Of a DNA stretch of 64,000 bases, positions 11,743 to 23,179 are shown in pieces. The notes beneath the pieces were generated by a model. That model was given only the letters and a program-made list of their open reading frames with translations, had not been told where the DNA came from and searched no databases. Origin of the DNA: Marisa cornuarietis (taxonomy: Eukaryota; Mollusca; Gastropoda; Architaenioglossa; Ampullariidae); contig SMMW01000614.1 in assembly GCA_004794655.1 (NCBI GenBank), forward strand, positions 5,292,501 to 5,356,500, read 5' to 3'. Position 1 is the first letter of the stretch. Each line of letters starts with the position of its first letter. The position numbers were made by a program, and so were the translations under genes.

Positions 11743-13184
11743 TAGTATTATGTAGTCTAACTGCAGTGGCGTAGGAACCGGGGGCTCGGGTGGGCAAAGA
11801 GGGCATCCACGCCCTCAAAAAAGATACTGAGGAGGCAAGAATGTTCATTGTCATTATGAAGTTTGCTCCCTCCAAAGCCGAGCATCTTCCTAGTATTATG
11901 TAGCCACATTATTAGACAAATGTCGTTTGAAATAATGTCGTTGCTGTACAAGGATACAATGATTTTCATTATAGCTAACCTTGGTAGTGGAACACGCTAT
12001 CTAACATTAGATGTTCTTATTCTTGTCCACGGTAATGTCAATGGATGTTCCTGCAGCTGCACAACTCAGGTATGCAGTGTCGCCGAACTGCTTCATGGAG
12101 ACCCGCTATATTAAATTCACGACGAAAGATTTAAAGGAGGATTGGCAGACTATGGTGTCTTGAGTCACGACAAAAGACGGAAGGGTTAGGGCCGCGGTTG
12201 TCAACCTGGGGGGCGCGCCCCCCAAGGGGGGCGCAAACTGCTGAAAAGGGGGCCGCAAAGGCGGTCATTTTCTCATATCTCATATAGGTATTAGTGGCTA
12301 AGGGGGGCGCCCGGACGTACCTTTATTCGTCTGGGGGGGGGGGCGTCACAAGTAAAAGGTTGAGAAACGCTGGGTTAGGGTTAAGGGATGGGGTTGGAAT
12401 ATCCATGAAACGGAGGAAATCTAAGTGTTGACTAGTCTGTGGTCAGCGAAGCGTAGCAGAGAGTTGACATTGATCGGACGAGCGACTGTACGACTGTGGG
12501 CACTGAAGGACGACGGCTATTATCATCCAGGTCGACATTGTTATGTTTTTCTTGGATGTCAAGTACCCGAAAACGTGTCAGAAGCTTAATTAACAGTCAA
12601 ACAGACAGGCTGACACTCGTGGTATTATCCTACGCTTAACGGCTCACCTGCTCTAGTTTGATAAATAACAGGACAGCAGGTATAGCTGAAGTAGAAGGAA
12701 ATGTTTAGCAGAACCTTTAAACATTGTTTTTCCTGTCTTGGGTTGTAAATTCTACGTAGTTCCAGGCTAGCGCTTCAAAGTATTTCATTCTGTGAATTAT
12801 TGTGTTCAACAGGATGCAGAGCATGATAGGTGGCGCTGTTTACAGTGGAAGTAAACGACGCAAAGCTTTTCGTAGCCAGGCATATTTTCGAATTTGTAAT
12901 TATGTAATTCTGCACGTGTAATTTTGTACTTTGTGTCCGAGACCATGGTTGCCACCCTTGGTTGTGTACACTCGGGTGGTTGTGTGTATCGCGATGTGTG
13001 AGTGCCAGCTGACAGCCTGTAAACATGAAATCCGTGCGGGTGACTCGCTAGAGTTCACCGCACACCTTCGGCGCCTGAACACTGTTCAATTATTCCCGAA
13101 TACATCGGTTGTAAGAGCAACATGTTGACCCTCCACCCTCCACCCCCACCCTCCACCAAAGCCGGGCATCTTCCTACGCCACTG
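11743..13184. mobile_element. Candidate DNA-transposon region with inverted CAGTGGCGTAGGAA ends
   Basis: CAGTGGCGTAGGAA begins at 11764 and its exact complement TTCCTACGCCACTG ends at 13184. The right end (CCAAAGCCGGGCATCTTCC) has a near copy at 11873-11890, followed by TAGTATTATGTAG (from 11890), a 13-base word also found just before the left end (11743-11755). This suggests a short element or deletion derivative at 11756-11890 plus a second end of the same family at 13.16 kb. CAGTGGCG termini are typical of hAT-like elements. No 8-bp target duplication was found for the long version. The interior holds the MITE at 12192. Confidence 0.45.
12192..12372. mobile_element. hAT-type MITE, 181 bp, with perfect 8-bp target duplication
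   Basis: The element is flanked by GGTTAGGG on both sides (12184-12191 and 12373-12380), an exact 8-bp duplication as hAT transposases make. Its ends are imperfect inverted repeats: CCGCGGTTGTCAACCT at the left against CAGCGTTTCTCAACCT read inward from the right, matching at 13 of 16 positions. The interior is GC-rich (GGGGGGCGCGCCCCCC) and has no coding frame, so it must be mobilised in trans. Confidence 0.8.
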
Positions 13185-13651
13185 TCCGTAGATTACGAAG
13201 TTCTGCTGGTTTTGTTTTCTGTTGTAAAGGAAGTAACTCCCAAGTTCGTATATTGGAGTACATGTGGTGTATATTAGTACGCATGTAGGAAGTCTGTGTT
13301 TGCTTTTGGAGTACTGCCTGACTTCACGTAAGTGCTGGTCAGTTTTTCTTTCACAGAACAGTTAGACGGACAGTTCTATCCGACAGAAGGCGAAACTATA
13401 CTTCATTGTGTAACTTCAAACTGGTAATTTTATACAGACGTATCCAACATAGAAATAGAGAACATTTGTCTGACTGGGTGGTAGTGTTTGATGAATATTA
13501 AGGGATATTGCCAGTGTAATTTCTTTTGTTAAAACCTACCGTTTTAGGATGATTTATTGCGGTTGCATTATGTTACATGTATATAATTTTGTGTTGCCTA
13601 ACCACACAGTCGGAAGAAGAGGAATCAGGAAAAAAAAATTGGCAGAACTTT
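13185..13651. other. Intergenic DNA
   Basis: No gene, RNA or repeat recognised. Confidence 0.4.
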
Positions 13652-14395
13652 CATATAGGTGGTTTTACTACGTCACTGTGCTATTTTGTGAGAGGGGAGA
13701 GCGGGTAGGATCGATATTTGAGAGGGGTGTGAGGGTGGGCATTGGTTGGTGTTGTGTGTGATTTATGAAGTGGGGTTAGGGTTAGGGTTTGGGTTTGGGT
13801 TAGGGTTATGGGTGTGGGTTAGGGGTAGGGGTAGGTTTTATTGTAGAGGACAAATGTTGAGGACTGGTCGAGTGACGTGATGGTGATTGACATGGAGTTG
13901 TTAAATTATTGGCTGGTTTTAGTCATGTGATATTTTGCGCGGAAAAGTTTTGATTTGATGTGAGCAGATGATAGAAATTCGAGAGGATTGAAGATAGCGA
14001 GTGTGCGTGAAAATTTCGCGAAAATTTGTGGTGCAATTGTGGAATTCAAGGAAAGTGAGGAGACAGAAGAAGTTAAGTGATTTGGTAGTTTTACGCAATT
14101 TTGGGGGGAGGAGAAATTCTGTATATTTCTGGATATTATTTATCGGAATAATTGGAGGAAGGATTCGAAGAATATGGGGAAGGCGACTTCAGGAAAAAAT
14201 TTGTTCATTTTTGGATATTATTTCTCGGAAGAATTGGAGGAAGGATTCGGAGAAGATGGAGACGATATCAGGGGAGTTTAGCGAGGAGAGAGAGAGAGCA
14301 GAAGATGAGTGACGTAATAGTGACGTCACTAATTTGCATAGCTCCGCCTACAGGTAAGCCATTTTTGTTATGGCGTCGCAAAACCACCTATATTG
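13652..14395. mobile_element. Possible non-autonomous element bounded by inverted ATATAGGTGGTTTT ends
   Basis: CATATAGGTGGTTTTACTACG at 13652 is matched by the inverse of CGTCGCAAAACCACCTATATTG ending at 14395, with small differences. Between them lie a telomere-like tract and an 82-bp direct duplication (14126-14178 against 14206-14259, sharing GGATATTATTT and ATTGGAGGAAGGATTCG). No clear target duplication was found, so the call is tentative. Confidence 0.35.
13772..13836. repeat. Interstitial telomere-like repeat (TTAGGG)n
   Basis: GGGTTAGGGTTAGGG followed by variants GGGTTTGGG, GGGTTATGGG and GGGGTAGGGG, about 65 bp. This is the animal telomere repeat in decayed form, away from any sequence end. 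Confidence 0.8.
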
Positions 14396-16663
14396 TCCTA
14401 TAAGAAAGCTGTTCCAAAAAATTGTTTTGGGGCTCAGCATACGTTTTTTATCTTCTGTTGTTTGGTGTGGTCGCAGTGGGGGCATATGTGCTACGTGTGT
14501 TCTTAACAGTCTGATTCAGTTTCTGGAATGCCTTGCTTCTATCACTTCACACAGATAGTGACCATTTTCGAAGATTTCAGGGCTGGTCGTAAAGAGTGCA
14601 ATTTTTGTTCTAATGATGCGAAAAGCTCAGTGCAGGAAACTACTTACCATAATCTGCACGAATACCCCCGCCCTTCAGTTCTCGATCCACACGTCTATAA
14701 ACATCACCATGCAGGGAAATATGGCAAAATCGTGACGTCACGTTTGTACACAGGCTAATAAGCATGTGTTCCAAGCTTTCCTATTGGCTGAGGCGCTCAC
14801 AACGTAAACGTGTTCATCTACAATCCGGACCTCTGTTTTATTGACCTTGAGCTTCCACTTCCGATGACTTTAACTTTTGTTTTACTCCGTGATTAATTAT
14901 GACAGTATAAGTTAATTGCTGTGTATTTTCTATTACTTTCCCGTCGTTGGTTGATTCATATTAAGGTGTTATAAAGTTTATAAGTTTTACTGAAAGAAAG
15001 TCGGTAGGGTTATTTAAATACGCCTTAACGAGATTTATTTCCATACGGATAAATGACACGCACGTACTCAGCTGCCAATATGTGATCTATTCAACAGTAG
15101 GTTTTAAGTAGTCTCACATCGAAACATACGGTACGTACCTTTTTTTAAATGGGCGTTTCCTTAAGTCCAAAGTGTCTCACACTTTCAAGAGCTGGAATGC
15201 ATTCCTATGCAGCGAGTGGGTGAGTTCTCACAACCCTAGGTGTGCAAAAGTCATACATTAGTGACATTCTGGCTTACCTGCACGCACAGCGCCTCAAAAT
15301 TGATGTTTTTTCACGCACGAAGTTAAAAATAGTTTTGCCGAACCTTTGTCGCAGCCGAACTGCTCCGACTTTTCAGGAGGTTAATGTTCGCTTTGTGTGT
15401 TCCCTATTTTCGTCAGCGAGGTTCGTAACAATTGTCTGCCCGCCCAGTTCCTGCCGCAAGGCTGAAATATGTCCCTTGACTGATTTTTGCATGCCGGAGG
15501 CGGGGAGAGAATCAATCTCGCGTCAAAACGCTTTTCCTTGCCGATGGAACTAGCGAGGACCCAGAAAGTGCGGTAATATTGCCCACAACAAGGGGCTTAT
15601 TTCTAAGCAACCAGAGATCGAACGGCTGGCGTCTCTGAAACCGTCGTGCATTGATTAGTATCTGAAAGTGCTCTTGATCTGGGAAAAATGCTTCCAAATA
15701 AAGGTGATATCGCACTGTGGGGGATGGAGATTTGGGTGGAGTATGGGGAGTGGAGGATGGGAGGGGCGAGGAGTGAGAGGGGTTTGGTTACTTCAACCGT
15801 ACAAACGTGGACGAGCAAGTTCGGAAAAGTTTGTATTTAACCTTTGCCAGACTTGATTAAATATCTGTCCATATTCTCCGGTTCAGAAGGACCTTAACAA
15901 CCACTTTCGACAAAGTTCTCAGTCTGATACTGTTTCAGGGTAACTAATGCCTAACAGAGTTCGCCGTCTAATTCTGTCTCAAAATAACTAGTTCCAATAC
16001 GTGTTTTCGACTCTGTTACTCTCCAGTCAGCTGCGTAATTCAACGTCTACCTTGTTTGACCGTTTCTGCTAAGATGACCACGAGAGAGAAAGTTAGAAAG
16101 AAAGAGCGAACATTTTGTTATCATCGTCGATGAATTTTAGAGAAACGTCATAGAAACCGTGGGCAAATCAAGGTGCTTACCTGTCGTTCGTCTACTCAGG
16201 TTCGCGGAGACCTGACATTTTGTTGCTTGTGGAGCAACCACACGCAGAGAGCAAGGAGCGATAGTCCTCCTGGTATTGTCGCTGTCTCGTGCCTAAGGAA
16301 GTGTTGACCGAGAGAAAAAATTGAAAAGACGCGAGTCTGCTCAAGGCTAGTCAAATAACGATAATACTCCTTTGATAGGAGGGGAATGTTCCCTCACGTA
16401 AGGCCGAGGTGCACAAAAAGGACGTCGATCCTGTCTGTCAAAAGGATTTCAAACTGAATTTTCTTCTCAGATCCTTTGAGACGCAACAAACAGCTCACAA
16501 CCAGACGCATGGATTGTTTTTCCTGCACTAGCAAGTAGGCGCACGCACGTACGCAACCAAGCACTGGGGATAGAGCCAGTAAGGCATGAACAGAGAAACA
16601 AAGGAGAATATACTCATTCTGGGGGCAGACTGTCAGCGGTAGGTATAGTTCATGCAACACTGA

Positions 16664-16738
<75 letters not shown>

Positions 16739-19020
16739 CGCGCTCTTGTAGAATATTTGTGCCCATTTCTCCGTCTCCTATTTGAAATTTCTGCCCTTCC
16801 GCTAGACATAAAACGCGAAGATATAGGATCTTTATCAAATGACGCTTCACAAATATTCTTATCTTGTGTAAACGGATGAGATATACTGTCTTCTCTTATG
16901 GGCTGATAACAATCCAGACCCGGAACAAGACACTAACATCACCACGTTGGGTAACTTTTTGGAAAACGGCGAATTCAGGAATACACTTGAAACAGGGGCA
17001 AGTGAGGTGCTAGTGAAGCTCTGGCGATAATTTATGGAAACAAAATTACAGGAGCACTGGTCTCGCTGATGAATGTGTTTGTGTGTTGGCTTAATACTCC
17101 CGACACCACCCTCTTCAGTACAAACTGACTTCCAGCTGACCTTTCTGTAGCAGAGCGATATGCTCGTGAAGTGAGAGAACGGTATAGCCGCTGCTGGATT
17201 TAAACAACTTTGTGTGAGTAGAAATCTGTAAGGAATGAGGATGGCCGTCATGGCTGAACATATCGTCGTTGTATTGACAGTCCGGACAATAGCATCAAGA
17301 TTAACCAGTCTGTCTCGCCAGTACCTAGGCAGATTACATGAGACAGCGGTATGGGCCCCTCCACTGAAAAAAAAAACAAGGTGCAGCTGACGTCAGAGAT
17401 CAAAAGGTTAACTTTTTTTTTTTTTTTTTGCTTTGCACACTCCCCAAACCCTGTCGCATGCCCTTACTTTATGCTGTGTCGCAACGTGTGTCCCGCACAA
17501 CCACACTAAATAGAGGGCTTGTTTACTTCCAACCTAAGGTGTCGTCACGTGATCATCCTGGAACCTAATATTGTGCCGGCCGGAGTGTCTCTAGCTACAA
17601 GGCTTTCCTCTGGACTTCGTTATTACAGAAAGTCAATATCGGAAACGTATGCCATCGTATTCGCCATTCACTCTACCTCCTCCCCCGCCCCTACACACAT
17701 GCGAGTCATTCTCCATTTACCTCCTCATCTCTTGCCAGGGAAATAACCGCCTCATTCTTTAACCCTGCTCTTGCCATTGAGGCAAAATTTACTGTCACTT
17801 GTATCACCAGTGCAAATTTTACCACCGTTGTGCCAAAACAGACAATTATCACGAACATTAACTATTCCCACCATTTCTGCTTTGCTTGTTTCATCATAAA
17901 CTTCTGCTCACCAGCATGAAGTCCTAAAGCTGTCTATTCTTTTTTCATCAACTCCATCTAGCACTGCCTACTCATTTTCTTGAACTCCTAAAGCTTCCTA
18001 CTTCTTTATTCTACCTACAGTCGTGGCTGTGAGTGACAATATCATCTTCCCCCATCCCTCTCCCCGCCCCCACCACACACAAAAACGCACTTTCCCCTCC
18101 CACCATTCAGCTGTTCGTGTGTTGATCACCCCGGCTAATGTCTGGTGAGAACGTTGTAGGCTTTTTTACGATTATCAGTTAGGTGTGCTCTACATTGACA
18201 GTATTATCGAGGACCGTGAAAGCAAGGTATCTGACTGAGTTTGACAATTTGGTGACCCCGAGGTAATTGCGGGGGCGTCCTTGTCATGCGAAAGGTCGTG
18301 GGTTGGAAGGACAATCTTTTGCTGTGTCTCGTGTCTGTGTGTCGGTGTTCAGTCACTGCTTGTGGCGACTCCTTTATCCTCGTCTCCAGCTTTATGGCTT
18401 TGCGGGAAGACATGGTACTTCCTGTAGTAAGGCCGAGCCACTTTGTCATCTTTTTCTTAGTTGTCCCTCGTCAGTGGGTTCTTCTGTTTTGATTGCTTGT
18501 GTGCGATTCTCTTTTTCTTTGTAGGTCCTCTGCCTTTGAATATTTAAGAAAAGATTTTTTTTGGAGACCATTCCAGTTAGTTTAGTAGTTAGGATAAATT
18601 CCTTTTCTGGAACGTTTGAAATAATTACTGTAGTATTTTACCTAGTCATTAATATTACTTGGGCGTACCTTTTTAATTTTGTGGATATCATAACTTGTTT
18701 TGTAGATAGTTGGAGGCCGTTTTGGGGTGGATTTTCTTTTTGGTTATTGTCCTGAGTAGGTAGATTGTTTCTGGCGCCATTGACTAAGACGTTTACTGTC
18801 TTTATTACGTGTATCTATTTTAAAAATGTGTGTGTGTGTGTGTGTGTGTGTTGTGCGCGAGCGTGAAAACCATAATAGTGTTATTACTTAATGTTACGCG
18901 TTTTACGTTTGCACTTGTAAGCACTGAATTAAAAATGTTTCTGATTTTTGCACTGGTAACGGTGATTCCTGGCTACCCATTGTTCTCGCATTCAATGCAA
19001 ACTGTCTGTGCTGTTTTTTA
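14396..19020. other. Intergenic DNA with no recognised gene
   Basis: The open frames here are short, lack splice or codon signals, and several lie over low-complexity DNA. A (GT)n tract is at 16666-16736 and a T-run is near 17412-17429. Nothing else could be identified. Confidence 0.45.
16666..16736. repeat. (GT)n microsatellite
   Basis: Uninterrupted GT run of about 70 bp. Confidence 0.95.
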
Positions 19021-19029
19021 ATTTTTGTG

Positions 19030-19215
19030 CAGACTCCTACCCTGACAACTTCTCTTCCCCTATATCACAGCCAGACAACTCCGTTCTTCGTCTGATGACA
19101 GTAAGCTAACTACCCCTATCACCAGAACAACTACTTATGGTCATAGGATTTTTAGTTACTGTGCAGCGAAGTAGTGGAAGTCTCTCCCCCTCCACATTCG
19201 CCATCTACCCACAGA
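19030..19215 (+). mobile_element. LINE fragment (L2/CR1-like RT C-terminus)
   Basis: Translation across small frame shifts gives the tail common to many marine-invertebrate non-LTR elements. QPDNSVLRL lines up with the usual QPSRQLRSSSD, and GHRIFSYCAAK with the usual G.RSFSYAAPKLWNSLP. No intact frame remains. Confidence 0.6.
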
Positions 19216-20324
19216 TATGAAGCTCACGCTCAGGCTCTGACATGGTCATGTGATATATAGCCACTAAAGTTGTCTATCATTACAAGAAGGTTTACAACTT
19301 TATCATACTCAGTGTGCTCAAGGAATGGTAGACTACGACCAACTTAAGCGTGAATTTTTGCTAAACCTTGTGTAAAGTAGAAAGATGTAAAGAAAAGTTT
19401 AGACCGGCAAGACTTCAGTCACTAGAAACTTTGCATCCTTTACTGACTAGACTAACCAGTTTGTTAGATCGATGGATTTAATTTGGGTTTTGTCCAAGGT
19501 CTCCACCACCACGCCGGATGATCCAATAAAATGCGTATGAAGGGTTTGGGGCACATTGCCAAATTCTGTGCCAGCACCATACTTCAAAACTCATCGACTA
19601 AACCTCCTAGCGAAGAAGCGACACACACGCTAACCTTGGGATTTTGTGTTCTTCTTCCACCCCCGAAGAGCTGGCAGACTTGTACTCTACCCAAAGTCCC
19701 GAGAGATACCTGAGCCAGTACAACAGGTATTCGAGCTGAGACTATGTAGGTAGAAATCAATCGTGCATGATATTCCAAGGGAATATCGAGATTTTCCCCA
19801 TTGTACGTGTGTTCGTAGACACTTCTTTTTACAAGGGATACATGCGCTGCTGTGGTGTTCAGAATGCGGTCATTGAGCTAGTAATTAAAAACATTCCAGG
19901 GGTGAAGGACTTTCCTAACGATAGGTAGGTAGGCGAGACGGCGATCACACAAGCATGAATCACTGATAGGCTACCATACCGATACTAAAGACACCCGTAC
20001 CAAACTCACCTGTCCGTATGATAGATGTAGACTTCGTTTAGATACGGAATGATCGAACAAATGTGCACAGAAATAGTAAATGTACTGCAAGTATCGTCAA
20101 AAAAAAAAAAAAATCGACACGGAAACAGTTCCTGAAGTCATCATTCTTCGTCTACAGTCGAGTAAGTTTACCCAGGAAATACTTTCAAAGGAACTCAGTT
20201 GACGTCCGAATTGATGACTGACCTTTGATAAAGATTTCTATCACGCACAGATTAATTGGCTGTTGAACGTTTCCATGGCAATTTGAAACCGATCTATCTT
20301 TGCAAGAGCGACGAAATAATAACA
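19216..20324. other. Intergenic DNA
   Basis: No feature recognised except an A-run at about 20100-20113. Confidence 0.4.
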
Positions 20325-20402
20325 ATAGTAAAGTTTTGCTTATATAGGGCCTTATCCCTGACCTATGGGAAAGCTTAAGGCGCTTCGCACACACACACAC
20401 AC
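20325..20402 (-). mobile_element. 3' tail of a LINE/SINE, minus orientation
   Basis: Read on the minus strand it has the form GCGCCTTAAG ... GCCCTATATAAGC ... TATTGTTATT. That is the conserved end (GCGCTATATAAAT then an ATT-type tail) found on other retroelement copies in this window. A short CA run abuts it. Confidence 0.45.
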
Positions 20403-20799
20403 AGCACAATCTACTTCACAAATTTTTTAAGGGGGACTACTGACTGGTCGTAACTGAGCTTTTCCCCCCTGTTGTCAGATGTAAGTGAAGAGACCTCATT
20501 ACAGAAAACTCCGTGAAATCCAGACTTGCAGCTCTGTGGACAGTCTCGCCTCGTTTCGTAATGCAGTGAATTAGAATTAAAGTGTGAGAACGATAGCAGC
20601 GAGCGATTTATATAGTTTTAAGGGTTGGTTTCCTGAAATTTTGTTTGGTAGTCATTAGGAGTTTAATAGGGCGAGTTGAATTAATGCAATGAAGGAAAAA
20701 AATTTATCGGAGTTTAGAATTCGAAAGATGCGTTGTGGATTGCCTTCTGGAATATTTAATCACGGAGAATTACCCCCTATCCCCATAATAAGTTTATGT

Positions 20800-21330
20800 A
20801 ATTTTATATGCAACTCCGTCTACATCACTTTCTCCCAGTCCGTCAGAAATCTGTTATTTTCGACACATTGTTCTTCGAGAATCATGTCAACATATTGCAA
20901 GTCCATCTTCCTCGAACTGCGCAGGATCAGCCGCAGCAGACATCCCTTCTCTGTTGCCTCCACCAAGCAGCTTATGTTGGCATTTGTATTGTCCGAGATT
21001 GAATATTGTAACTCTCTGGTCATAGATCTTCTTGGCGCCAGCTTAACAAGCTCCACAGAGCTCAGAACAATGCTGTCCGCCTGGTATTCCGCAAAGGATT
21101 TTCACTGGCTGCCAGTTCGGGCTCGCATCGAATTCAAGATCGCCCTGCTTTGCTACGTGTTCATGGCCTTTCAGAGCTTTTGCAGTCATACCAGCCTCGC
21201 AGGTCAGTTTGCTCGGACCACACCGGTTTTCTCTCTACTCCACGTATAAGACTGGAGACGTTCGGCCGTCGCTCTTCTCTGGCCCCTTTATTTGGAATGG
21301 CCTACCCCCGTCCTGCCGAGTCGGTACTTG
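20800..21330 (+). pseudogene. L2/CR1-like LINE, C-terminal RT fragment (5' piece of an interrupted copy)
   Basis: The plus-strand translation contains ELRRISRSRHPFSV, FVLSEIEYCNSLVIDLL and FHWLPVRARIEFKIALLCY, diagnostic of the region after the RT core in L2/CR1-like elements. It continues in a shifted frame as SLYSTYKTGDVRPSLFSGPF and IWNGLPPS. Several frame changes show it is dead. The continuation of the same element resumes at about 22100 after a second LINE has been inserted. Confidence 0.75.
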
Positions 21331-22098
21331 CCTTCCTATCATACCTCCATCTCAATCGGTGGAAGACCAATCTGCAACCTACGCTTTGCAGATGACATAG
21401 ATCTGTTAGCAGGTACTAACAAAGAACTGCAAGATCTCACCAACAGACTGACAGACAGCTCATATGGAATGGAGACTAGCACTGAAAAGAGCAAAGTTAT
21501 GATCAATGGCAACGGCAAGGCAGAGATCTATACAGCTCGAAGAGGTAAGCAGCTTCAAATACTTGGGAGCCACCCCTCCAAGGACGGCAGCTCCACACCA
21601 GATATCCGCATCAGGATCGCAACAGCAGCAATGGCTAGGCTAGATAGGATCTTGCATAGCGACAAGATAAGGTTCGCTACCAAGTACAGGCTATACAAAT
21701 CCCTGGTAGTGCAGGTCCTGCTCTACGGATGCGACACCTGGACTCTGCTCGCCGAAACGGAAAGGAGAATCCAGGGATTCGAGAACAAGTGCCTGAGGAG
21801 GCTGCTCCGGATCTCATACAAAGAACAAACGACACACTCATAGGACACCAGGAACTTCTACTATCAACAGTCAAACGACGTAAGCTGGTCTTCTTTGGCC
21901 ATGTAACCCGGCACGACACCTTGTCGAAGACTATCCTTCAAGGCACCTTGGAGGGTGGCCGACGCCGCGGTGGCCAGAGAAAGAGCTGGCTTACGAACGT
22001 CCAAGACTGGACTGGTCGTCCTGTACAGGACCTGCTGATTATCGCTCAAAATAGGGAAGAGTGGCGGGCCTGTCAACTGCCGTGTCTATCCATGTGCT
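21330..22098 (+). pseudogene. Second LINE (RT C-terminal half) inserted in the first
   Basis: Begins in HTSISIGGRPICNLRFADDI, which carries the RT catalytic FADD box. It continues through the conserved YRLYKSLVVQVLLYGCDTWTL and FENKCLRRLLRISYKE. A frame shift near 21835 moves reading to the frame holding RRKLVFFGHVTRHDTLSKTI, LEGGRRRGGQRKSWL and NREEWRACQ, the usual C-terminal part of this class. The N-terminal endonuclease and early RT are absent, so it is 5'-truncated and frameshifted. A related piece lies at 48130-48370. Confidence 0.8.
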
Positions 22099-22400
22099 TC
22101 CCCCCCCCCCAAACGCCTGGTGCCCGGCAAGGGACGATTGACTTCCTATCTGCACTTAAAACATCTTTCGGAAACACCTACTCGTCCATACTGATGTCCT
22201 GTCTGCCCCATACTATCTCTGCGTTCCTCGACGTTCTTGTATTGCTAACCAATGCTTATTTGTACTCGATTATGAGGACTACATCACACGGCCTCCTTCC
22301 CCACTGCTGGTCTCGTGAAGTGCATCGAGCTCTCCATGCGCTACACAAATCCCATTATTCCCACGGTTGGTGTTCCTTGCTCGCCTGGTTACTTTTAGAG
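22099..22400 (+). mobile_element. 3' remainder of the interrupted L2/CR1-like LINE
   Basis: CTGCACTTAAAACATCTTTC and AAACACCTACT match the same stretch in the LINE tails at 42822 and 46907. The end GCGCTACACAAATCCCATTA matches their GCACTACATAAATCCTATTA terminus. It therefore completes the element begun at 20800. Confidence 0.65.
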
Positions 22401-23179
22401 AGCGGTGCATGTTTCTGAATGAGTTTTGAAACGTAGATATTGAAGATCAATAGTGGGAGATCAAATCCTTGGTCCAGAGAAACAGGAAAGAATCCCCAAC
22501 ATAACAGGATCTGGATAGTTCCAGGCAACAATTATTTCTTGAAAGAATGCGCAGTTGTTAAGAGAGCGTTAGTTTGTCATCTAATGAGCATTCACGCACT
22601 GCTGCTCACAGTCATCAGAAAACAAGACTAAACAAATTTATTGGTTTGAGCCAGACTCTTAACACTGGACATTTTTACACCGACTTTACAAAGAAACGTT
22701 TAACCATACATTTTATGGAACAGAAGATCGTACATCGGGAATTAAGAATCAGTTCAATATCGGAGTTAGCCGTAGCCACTGACCTTTCACACTCATAAAC
22801 CGTCCTAACCATATTCATGCCAGTCTGGGTTTGTAGCTCCATTTGCAGCTAAGCTTACAACCTTCTCTATTTCATTTTAATGCGATTGCAGTATTTTCAC
22901 GAAAATCGTTTTCATTTCCGAGGTCGTTGTAGAAGTTTACTAGTCGTCTACAGGTTGTGTAAATCTGGATACTGGAGAGGAGGGCGTGTTTCTGCCACCA
23001 TGAAACTAATCTTGACAACGCATGCATTTTGGTGTGTGTGTGTGTGTGTGACAGACAATGGCCAAACAAAAGGAATGAAGACATGAGTGGCGCTTGTGGC
23101 GTGACATCGCGGATCTGACTGATGCCGAGCGGCAGGTTAGTTAGTCGTGTTCGAAAAGGTGACGGGGACCCGCGATAGC
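22401..23179. other. 3' flank and probable 3' UTR of the xylose isomerase gene
   Basis: A minus-strand polyadenylation word AATAAA lies at 22642-22637, about 540 bp after the stop codon. No competing gene was seen. A short GT run is at 23033-23050. Confidence 0.5.

Noticed and set aside
16650..16879. Open frames of alternating Cys-Val or His-Thr
   Set aside because: They are translations of the (GT)n microsatellite; the same applies at 37863-38133 and 47651-47920.
21292..22418. A functional reverse transcriptase gene
   Set aside because: The frame shifts near 21835 and the N-terminal endonuclease and early RT are missing.
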